Assembly (NCBI RefSeq): GCF_004117875.1
Contig: NZ_RAHW01000001.1
Span: forward strand, 186,001-250,000
Length of the DNA: 64,000 nt
Direction of reading: 5' to 3'
From: Geomonas oryzae
GTDB taxonomy: Bacteria > Desulfobacterota > Desulfuromonadia > Geobacterales > Geobacteraceae
Under the pieces are notes generated by a model. It worked only from the letters and a program-made list of their open reading frames with translations. It was not told the DNA's origin and did no database searches. Both the position numbers and the translations under genes were made by a program. The stretch's first letter is position 1; each line of letters opens with the position of its first letter. Positions 57,673 through 64,000 of this stretch are shown here, one piece after another.

Positions 57673-60450
57673 TTACTTTACCGCCGCAAGGCACTTCGGG
57701 CAGATGGCCGGATGGTCGGCGTCATGGCCCAACTCCTCGCTGTAGCACCAGCAGCGCTCGCATTTCTCGCCGGGGGCGGCGGAAACCGCCACCTCTAGCC
57801 CTTCGATCCCCTCCGCCTGGTACACCTCGCCGGAAAGCGTCTCGCAAAGCTCGGCCTTGGAAACGATGAATATCTCGGAAAGCTGCGCCGCGTACTCCTT
57901 GAGGAACGCCTCGGTGTCGCCAGTTGCCTTCAGTGAGACGGCGGCGTCGAGCGAGTGCCCGATCACCTTCTTCACACGGGCAAGCTCTAGCGCCTTGGAG
58001 ACCTCGGAGCGGATCTTGATGATCTTCTCCCAGCGCACGGCGAGCGCATCGTCCTTCACCTCGGGGGTGAGCGCCGGGAAGAGCGCCAGGTGCACGCTCG
58101 ACTCGCGGTTGCCGGGCATCTCCGCCCAGACCTCTTCGGCGGTGAAGGAGAGCACCGGTGCCACCATGCGCACCAGGGCGTCGAGCACCTTGTACATCAC
58201 GGTCTGGCCGCTTCTCCTCGCCACCGAATCCTTCTTCGAGGTGTAGACGCGGTCCTTCAGGATGTCGAGGTAGAAGGCGCTCATCTCGACGGTGCAGAAG
58301 CCGTTCACCGCATGGTAGAGGATATGGAACTCGCTGTCGTTGTAGGAGGCGAGCACCTTCTCCTTCAGAAGCTCCAGCTGGTGCATCGCCCAGCGGTCCA
58401 ACTCCGGCATCTGCTCGAACGGGACGCAATCGGTGTCGGGATTGAAGTCGTGGATGTTGCCCAGGATGTAGCGGCAGGTGTTCCTGATGCGGCGGTAGCT
58501 CTCGGAGAGACGGGTCAGGATCTCCTGGGAGATGCGCAGGTCGTCACGGTAGTCCTGTGCCGCCACCCAGAGACGGAGCACGTCGGCGCCGAACTTCTTG
58601 ATGACGTCCTCGGGAGCTACGACGTTGCCCACCGACTTGCTCATCTTGCGGCCGGAGCCGTCCATGACGAAGCCGTGGGTGAGCACGTTCTTGTAGGGGG
58701 CGCGCCCGCGGGTGCCGACGCTCGCAAGGAGCGAAGAGTGGAACCAGCCGCGGTGCTGGTCGCTGCCTTCCAAGTACATGTCGGCGGGGGAACCGAGGTT
58801 ATCGCGCAGCTCGAGCACGGCGGCATGCGAGGTGCCGGAGTCGAACCAGACGTCGAGGATATCCCCTTCCTTCTCGAACTCGTTCTTGCCGCAGGAGGGG
58901 CAGACGGTCCCTTCCGGCAGGAACTTGGCGGCATCCCAGTCGTACCAGATGTCGGAGGTGTGCTCGGCGAAGAGGTCGGCGACCTTGTGCATCACCTTGC
59001 CGTCCGCCATCACATGGCCGCAGCTCTTGCAGTAGAAGGCGGCGATGGGGACGCCCCAGGAGCGCTGACGGGAAACGCACCAGTCGGGGCGGTTCTCGAT
59101 CATGCCGTAGATGCGCTCGCGACCCCACTTCGGGATCCAGTTAACGTTGTTGATCTCGGAAAGCGACTTGCCGCGCAGGTCGTTCCTCTCCATGGAGATG
59201 AACCACTGCTCGGTGGCGCGGAAGATGACCGGCTTCTTGCAGCGCCAGCAGTGCGGGTAGGAGTGGGAGATCTCCTTGGAGCCCAAAAGCGCACCGACCT
59301 CGGTCAGCTTCTCGATCACGTTCTTGTTGGCGTCGAAAACGAACTGCCCGGCGAAGAACTCGATGTTCTCGTAGAAACGGCCGCGGTTGTCGACCGGGTT
59401 GTAGATGTCGAGCCCCGCCTGCAGGCCGAGTTCGTAGTCCTCCTGGCCGTGGCCGGGGGCGGTGTGGACGCAGCCGGTACCGGCCTCCAGCGTTACGTGC
59501 TCGCCTAAGAGGATGATGGAGTCCTGATCGTAGAACGGATGGCGCGCGAGCTTCTTCTCCAGGATCTTGGAGGGGAACTTGGCCAGCACGGAGCCTTCCG
59601 CGCCGATCTCCTTCAGGAAGCTCTCCTTCAGGCCGTCGGCCACGATGACCACGTCACCGCTGTTGAGCGCGAGCGCCACGTAGTCGAGTTCCGGGTGCAG
59701 CGCGATGGCGAGGTTCGCGGGAAGGGTCCAGGGGGTGGTGGTCCAGATCACCATGGAGGCCTTCTTGCCGGAAAGCTCCGGCACCGCGTTCCCGAGATCC
59801 TCCTTCAGGGCGAACTTCACGAACACGGAGGGAGACTTGTGGTCGGCGTACTCGACCTCGGCCTCGGCGAGCGCCGTGCCGCAGGAAGAGCACCAGTGTA
59901 CCGGTTTCTTACCCTTGTAGAGGCCGCCGTTCTCGGCGAAGCGCGCCAGTTCGCGGGCGGTCGCCCCTTCGTAGCTCGCGTGCATGGTCAGGTAGGGGTT
60001 GTCCCAGTCGCCGAAGACGCCGAGACGCTCGAACTCCTCGCGCTGGATGCCGACGAACTTCGCGGCGTACTCGCGGCAGAGCTTGCGCATCTCTAGCTTG
60101 GAGATCTCGTGCTTCTTCGAACCGAGATTCTTCTCGACCTGCAGCTCGATGGGGAGACCGTGGCAGTCCCACCCCGGCACGTAAGGGGCGGCGAAGCCTT
60201 CCATACGCTTGCTCTTGAGGACGATGTCCTTGAGGATCTTGTTCAGCGCGTGGCCGATATGGATGTGACCGTTGGCGTACGGAGGACCGTCGTGCAGGAT
60301 GTAACGCGGGCGGTTTGCTCCCGCCTCATCGATCTTCTGGTTTATGTCGATCTCGTTCCAGTGCTTGAGCATCTCGGGCTCGCGCTGGGGCAGATTGCCC
60401 TTCATAGGGAAGTTGGTACTGGGGAGATTGAGAGTGTCCTTGTAATCCAT
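57673..60450 (-). CDS. ileS: Isoleucine--tRNA ligase
   Basis: The class I synthetase charges tRNA-Ile and edits valine. The product is 925 aa from the ATG at 60450 (GGAGG nine bases upstream). HIGH motif: [13 protein letters not shown]. The editing domain (about 190-390) contains [17 protein letters not shown] and [21 protein letters not shown] motif: [15 protein letters not shown]. The C-terminus has two zinc pairs (CERCW and CPKC), the bacterial type-1 form. No T-box leader is seen. It is transcribed with lspA. Confidence 0.97.
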   Translation of the reverse strand: MDYKDTLNLPSTNFPMKGNLPQREPEMLKHWNEIDINQKIDEAGANRPRYILHDGPPYANGHIHIGHALNKILKDIVLKSKRMEGFAAPYVPGWDCHGLPIELQVEKNLGSKKHEISKLEMRKLCREYAAKFVGIQREEFERLGVFGDWDNPYLTMHASYEGATARELARFAENGGLYKGKKPVHWCSSCGTALAEAEVEYADHKSPSVFVKFALKEDLGNAVPELSGKKASMVIWTTTPWTLPANLAIALHPELDYVALALNSGDVVIVADGLKESFLKEIGAEGSVLAKFPSKILEKKLARHPFYDQDSIILLGEHVTLEAGTGCVHTAPGHGQEDYELGLQAGLDIYNPVDNRGRFYENIEFFAGQFVFDANKNVIEKLTEVGALLGSKEISHSYPHCWRCKKPVIFRATEQWFISMERNDLRGKSLSEINNVNWIPKWGRERIYGMIENRPDWCVSRQRSWGVPIAAFYCKSCGHVMADGKVMHKVADLFAEHTSDIWYDWDAAKFLPEGTVCPSCGKNEFEKEGDILDVWFDSGTSHAAVLELRDNLGSPADMYLEGSDQHRGWFHSSLLASVGTRGRAPYKNVLTHGFVMDGSGRKMSKSVGNVVAPEDVIKKFGADVLRLWVAAQDYRDDLRISQEILTRLSESYRRIRNTCRYILGNIHDFNPDTDCVPFEQMPELDRWAMHQLELLKEKVLASYNDSEFHILYHAVNGFCTVEMSAFYLDILKDRVYTSKKDSVARRSGQTVMYKVLDALVRMVAPVLSFTAEEVWAEMPGNRESSVHLALFPALTPEVKDDALAVRWEKIIKIRSEVSKALELARVKKVIGHSLDAAVSLKATGDTEAFLKEYAAQLSEIFIVSKAELCETLSGEVYQAEGIEGLEVAVSAAPGEKCERCWCYSEELGHDADHPAICPKCLAAVK

Positions 60451-60497
60451 GTAAACGGCCTCCAAGCTGTCGGATTAAGCTGTGAGAGAAACGACTT

Positions 60498-60526
60498 AAG
60501 CTACAAGCTATAACGAGTAATGTCAA
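60498..60526 (-). promoter_or_regulatory. Sigma-70-type promoter for ileS-lspA
   Basis: The minus strand has a perfect -35 TTGACA (60526-60521), a 17-bp spacer and TAGCTT (60503-60498), about 45 bp before the ileS ATG. It is divergent from the kup promoter in the same 320-bp gap; nothing else is recognised there. Confidence 0.55.
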
Positions 60527-60711
60527 GCGCAAACAGGGATTTCCGCTGTTTAGACAGCGCTGTCCACTCATTATCCGGCGATGTCCGGCGTTTCATCCAG
60601 CTCCGAGGGCGACCGAGCAGAACGAGTCCGAAGCAGAGGCGCTTCACACACAACAAGGCGAGCGGGACGCGGCTCGGATTGCCGATACAACGGCAATTTT
60701 TGCGGTTTTTC

Positions 60712-60740
60712 TTGTGTCAGGCGGAGAGCGGTGCTATAAG
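60712..60740 (+). promoter_or_regulatory. Sigma-70-type promoter for kup
   Basis: TTGTGT (60712-60717), a 17-bp spacer and TATAAG (60735-60740) lie about 30 bp before the kup ATG. Confidence 0.5.
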
Positions 60741-60771
60741 TTGCGCCGCTAGAATAACTGGAGGCCTCTCC

Positions 60772-62589
60772 ATGCAAAAGCACGAACAATCATACTGGGG
60801 CGGGATAGTCAAATCGATGGGCCTCGTCTTTGGCGACATCGGTACGAGCCCCATCTATACCCTCTCCGTCATTTTCGCCATCACCCCTCCGAAGCCTGAG
60901 AACATCTTCGGCATCCTGTCGCTTATCGTCTGGACCCTGATCATCCTGGTCACCGTCGAGTACGCCTGGCTCGCCATGAGCCTCGGGAGAAAGGGTGAAG
61001 GCGGCACCATCGTTTTGAAGGAGATCCTGGTCCGCCTGCTCAAGGGGGGACGCGCCATGGGCTTCATCGGCCTGCTCTCCTTCATCGGCGTTTCGCTGCT
61101 GCTGGGTGACGGCGTCATCACGCCGGCCATCTCCATCCTCTCCGCGGTGGAAGGTCTCGTGCTGATCCCGACGTTCTCAGGCCTGTCGCAGGGCGTTCTG
61201 ATCTTCATCGCGGCAGTCATAGCCATCACCCTCTTCATCTTCCAATCGCGGGGAACGGACAAAGTGGCCGGTGCTTTCGGCCCGCTCATGGTGCTCTGGT
61301 TCGCATCACTCACCGTGACAGGCCTCATCGCCATCGCCGGGCACCCGGAGGTCGTCAAGGCGATCTCCCCCTGGTACGCCATAAAGTTCTTCCTGGACAA
61401 CGGCCTCTCAGGTTTCTTCGTTCTCTCGGAAGTCATCCTGTGCGCCACCGGCGGTGAAGCTCTTTACGCCGACATGGGACATCTGGGCAGAAAGCCGATC
61501 GTCAGGGCCTGGTACTTCGTCTTCGTGGCCTTGGTGATCAACTACCTTGGCCAGGGCGCGTTCCTGCTGGAGCACCCGCACGAGAAGAACACCCTTTTCG
61601 GGATGGTGCAGGGGGAATCCCAGTTCCTCTACATCCCGTTCCTGATCCTCACCATCTTAGCGACCGTCATCGCCTCGCAGGCCCTCATAAGCGGGGTGTT
61701 CTCAATCGTATATCAGGGGATCACCACGCGCATCATGCCGCTCATGAAGGTCGATTACACATCGAGCCATCTCAAGTCACAGATCTACATAGGCTCGGTG
61801 AACTGGTCGCTCATGGTGCTGGTCATCTTCATCATGCTTTTGTTCGGCAAGTCGGAGAACCTGGCGGCCGCATACGGACTTGCCGTCACCGGGACCATGA
61901 CCATCACCGGCATCATGATGACCTGGATCTTCGCCAACACCACCAAGAAGTGGAAGGCGCCCATCGCCCTCGCGGTCACCCTCGTCGACGCCGTCTTCCT
62001 GATCGCAAACCTGAACAAGCTCCCCCACGGCGGCTACTGGTCCATCATCCTCGCCTCGGTCCCCTTCATGACCATTCTGATCTGGACCAGGGGGCAGCGG
62101 GCGCTTTACAAGGCACTCAAGCCGCTCGACGTCGAGACCTTCCTCCTCTCCTACGAGCAGATCTTCTCCAAGGGACGCACCATCCCGGGCACGGGGCTCT
62201 TCTTCACCCGTGAGTGGGCGGTGGTCCCCCCTTACGTGGTGCACTGCATCATCCGGAGCAACATCATCTACGAGCGCAACGTCTTCATCTCCATCATCAG
62301 GACCGACGAGCCGTTCGGGGTCTCCTACAAGCTGACCGAGAAGCGCGGCAGCGGCCTTGATTCCTTCGAAATCTTCGCGGGGTACATGGAGGTGATCGAC
62401 ATCGAGACCCTGCTCAAGAAGAACAACATCAACGAGAAGGTCATCTTCTACGGCGTGGAGGACATCACGACCCCCAACCCGATCTGGAAGATCTTCAACG
62501 CCATCAAGAAACTGAGCCCGAACTTCGTGCAGTTCAACCAGCTTCCCGCAAGCAAACTGCAGGGCGTTCTGACCCGGGTGGAGATGTAA
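60772..62589 (+). CDS. kup: Kup-family potassium/proton symporter
   Basis: Low-affinity K+ uptake system of the inner membrane. The product is 605 aa from the ATG at 60772 (CTGGAGG upstream); the longer frame is not family-like. The conserved start GLVFGDIGTSPIYTLSV is followed by about twelve TM helices (GRKGEGGTIVLKEIL, LLGDGVITPAISILSAVEG, VILCATGGEALYADMGHLG, INYLGQGAFLL), and a C-terminal cytosolic part of about 150 residues (TFLLSYEQIFSKGRTIPGTG). It is monocistronic with a terminator after it. Confidence 0.95.
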   Translation: MQKHEQSYWGGIVKSMGLVFGDIGTSPIYTLSVIFAITPPKPENIFGILSLIVWTLIILVTVEYAWLAMSLGRKGEGGTIVLKEILVRLLKGGRAMGFIGLLSFIGVSLLLGDGVITPAISILSAVEGLVLIPTFSGLSQGVLIFIAAVIAITLFIFQSRGTDKVAGAFGPLMVLWFASLTVTGLIAIAGHPEVVKAISPWYAIKFFLDNGLSGFFVLSEVILCATGGEALYADMGHLGRKPIVRAWYFVFVALVINYLGQGAFLLEHPHEKNTLFGMVQGESQFLYIPFLILTILATVIASQALISGVFSIVYQGITTRIMPLMKVDYTSSHLKSQIYIGSVNWSLMVLVIFIMLLFGKSENLAAAYGLAVTGTMTITGIMMTWIFANTTKKWKAPIALAVTLVDAVFLIANLNKLPHGGYWSIILASVPFMTILIWTRGQRALYKALKPLDVETFLLSYEQIFSKGRTIPGTGLFFTREWAVVPPYVVHCIIRSNIIYERNVFISIIRTDEPFGVSYKLTEKRGSGLDSFEIFAGYMEVIDIETLLKKNNINEKVIFYGVEDITTPNPIWKIFNAIKKLSPNFVQFNQLPASKLQGVLTRVEM

Positions 62590-62626
62590 CTGTCCGCCCC
62601 TCCACCAGCCGTCCATCCCAAAACAC

Positions 62627-62662
62627 AAAAAGGGCCGCTTCCGTCACGGGAGCGGCCCTTTT
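62627..62662. terminator. Bidirectional rho-independent terminator
   Basis: AAAAGGGCCGCT and AGCGGCCCTTTT form a 12-bp stem that gives a U-tract on both strands. It ends kup on the plus strand and the convergent small gene (stop at 62690) on the minus strand. Confidence 0.85.
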
Positions 62663-62689
62663 CACTTCGGTTGGGGATTCGACGCCTGA

Positions 62690-63031
62690 CTAGACAGCGT
62701 CCAGCAGACTCCCCCAAGTATCCTTCATCTGGATGCGGTGCAGAGCGTTCACCCCCTGGACCTCGTAGATGATCTTCTCGGTCTCCTCCTGCGAGAGCCC
62801 GACCTTGGGACGGACCCCCATCCAGTGGGTGGCCTGGCCGGAGGGGGACTCCAGCGGGCGGGGCAGCGGGGGGCCCGGTTTGTACTTCTTATCAACGAAA
62901 ATGGCCGCTTCATACTGCTTGCCGTGCTTGACCAGGCAGATTTCCAGCAAAGCCCCCGTATTCTGCAGGACCCTATCGAGGATCACTTCCTGTACTTCCA
63001 TATCTTCCGGCATCTCGGTGTATTCGCTCAT
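62690..63031 (-). CDS. Conserved-looking small protein of unknown function
   Basis: The product is 113 aa. GGAGAGG lies shortly before the ATG at 63031. It starts with an acidic tail (MSEYTEMPEDMEVQEVI), then a beta-rich part (ALLEICLVKHGKQYEAAIFVD), a Pro-rich loop (KPGPPLPRPLESP) and a helical end (LSQEETEKIIYEVQG). It has no signal peptide or TM. I do not recognise a family. It is monocistronic and shares a terminator with kup. Confidence 0.7.
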   Translation of the reverse strand: MSEYTEMPEDMEVQEVILDRVLQNTGALLEICLVKHGKQYEAAIFVDKKYKPGPPLPRPLESPSGQATHWMGVRPKVGLSQEETEKIIYEVQGVNALHRIQMKDTWGSLLDAV

Positions 63032-63130
63032 GGCACCTCTCCATTCCCAGTGTTGGACGTTGTTCCTATTCTGACTCCATATCGGCCGATCACGGTCACA
63101 ACTTTAGGACTTTTGCCCCTCTCAGTGCGA

Positions 63131-63907
63131 CTATCTCCCACCGTCATTTTTCCCATTGGCGCCCAGGCGAAGCGTCACGACCAGGGGAAGATGGTCTGAA
63201 GCGACGGCAGTCAGCTTGGTGCGCGGGATCAGCTCGTTTTCCACGCTCAGGTCCGGCGAGATGAAGATGTGGTCGAACCTGACGATGGGCATGTTGCTCG
63301 GGAAAGTGAACTGGCGGTGCCCGAACTTCAGCCGCTCCTGCTCATCCTGCAGCGCGTTTCTGAGGCGCTTGTGGATGCTCCAGCTGGGCATGGCGTTGAA
63401 GTCGCCACACAAGACCACCGGGGCCCGGCACTCGGGATGGGCCAGCCAGTCTTCACCGGTAAGCACCTTCGCCTGGTAGTTGCGCTCCTGCGGGGTGAGC
63501 CCCAGGTGTGTGTTCACCAACTGCAGTTTCTGTCCGTTGACGTCGATCTCCACCCACATCGCGCCCCGCGGCACCATGGTCCGGTACCGGTTCTCCGGGT
63601 GCAGCCCCCCGGCCCGAACCAGCCGCATGGGAAACCGGCTGAAGACCACGTTGCCCCAACGCTCGCGCTCGAGGTTGTAGTGGACGTCCCTTCTTACCAC
63701 CAACGCCAACTCGTGCGCCAAATCCTGGCAAGCGCCGCCGATTTCGGGGCGGAAACGCGCCCCGGGAAGTTCCTGAAGAGCAACGATGTCGGGCTGGTAG
63801 GCTTCGATGACCTGTGCGATGCGCGCGGCTGAAGTGTGGCGATCATTGCCGGTCAGCCGGTGCACGTTGTAGGTCATGACGGTGAAGGTGCCATTGCTTT
63901 GGATCAT
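63131..63907 (-). CDS. Endonuclease/exonuclease/phosphatase-family protein
   Basis: The product is about 258 aa if translation starts at the ATG at 63907; ATG codons at 63943 and 63994 are in frame, but a TATAAT box (63968-63963) suggests transcription starts after 63994. EEP-fold motifs are complete: MTYNVHRLTG, IVALQELPG (metal Glu), VNTHLGLTPQER, CGDFNAMPSWS, RFDHIFIS and ASDHLPLVVTL. The family includes DNA repair nucleases, sphingomyelinase-like phosphodiesterases and phosphoinositide phosphatases. The form without extra domains and with SDHLPL resembles the metal-dependent hydrolases often found next to cardiolipin synthase. The substrate is open. Confidence 0.88.
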   Translation of the reverse strand: MIQSNGTFTVMTYNVHRLTGNDRHTSAARIAQVIEAYQPDIVALQELPGARFRPEIGGACQDLAHELALVVRRDVHYNLERERWGNVVFSRFPMRLVRAGGLHPENRYRTMVPRGAMWVEIDVNGQKLQLVNTHLGLTPQERNYQAKVLTGEDWLAHPECRAPVVLCGDFNAMPSWSIHKRLRNALQDEQERLKFGHRQFTFPSNMPIVRFDHIFISPDLSVENELIPRTKLTAVASDHLPLVVTLRLGANGKNDGGR

Positions 63908-64000
63908 ACGGACTGCCGCCCTTTCTAGTCGCGAGGGAGCCATAGGAAAAACAACGACAGGAATTATACCCGGTTTTCCGGGAGGCGCAGGCAAGAGGTG

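Noticed and set aside
60451-60520. T-box leader before ileS
   Set aside because: The space between promoter and ATG is too short and lacks the T-box sequence or terminator.

Overview
The window is GC-rich, densely coded and almost free of mobile DNA. It looks like a chromosomal segment of a Geobacteraceae member (Geobacter, Geomonas or Citrifermentans type; Desulfuromonadia). The grounds are the order recA-pilT-recX-alaS, a compact arginine cluster next to gatCAB and glnE, many two-component and chemotaxis proteins, and a leader RNA that matches the GEMM-Ib (3',3'-cGAMP) riboswitch type known mainly from Geobacter. No rRNA, tRNA, CRISPR array, transposase or integrase is visible.

Region 1 (1-10.8 kb, all on the minus strand) is the most unusual part. 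Read in the direction of transcription it holds: a 95-aa membrane-anchored protein; a GEMM-Ib aptamer fused to a terminator; a bacteriohemerythrin-like gene in which one iron-ligand histidine is replaced by cysteine; two tandem, near-identical GEMM-I riboswitches of the c-di-GMP type, each with its own terminator; a 53-aa ORF; a further hairpin terminator; a 2876-aa secreted DUF11-repeat surface protein; and the start of another secreted protein that leaves the window. Two different cyclic-dinucleotide messengers therefore seem to control adjacent transcription units that end in a giant surface protein.

Region 2 (11-32.4 kb) is accessory and regulatory. It has a Lys/Ala/Pro-rich secreted peptide behind a sigma-54 promoter, glycerate kinase, a Cys-rich protein, and a probable sigma-28 unit of two PstS-like binding proteins plus a large chemoreceptor. 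A CusRS-type two-component pair and a hybrid kinase follow. Then come an LtaS-like sulfatase with a PAP2 phosphatase, an SDR oxidoreductase, a BrnT/BrnA toxin-antitoxin pair, larB-larC-pgpA-cinA as a tightly overlapping operon, and a PAS histidine kinase.

Region 3 (32.4-57.5 kb) is housekeeping: recA-pilT-recX, alaS, a REC-kinase, argB-argD-argF-argG-nudix-nitrilase-like-argH-lipoprotein, gatC-gatA-gatB, mtnA-glnE and a YbgC thioesterase. Its intergenic gaps are striking. About a dozen hold inverted repeats, most of them built from short tandem units, and the units differ from gap to gap (TTCTACG, GGGAGAGGG, CTTTGCGG, ATCCCCTTT and others).

Region 4 (57-64 kb) holds the ileS-lspA operon (minus strand), a divergent kup potassium transporter, a small unknown protein and an endonuclease/exonuclease/phosphatase-family protein.

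All calls come from reading the sequence and translations by eye. No database search or folding program was run.
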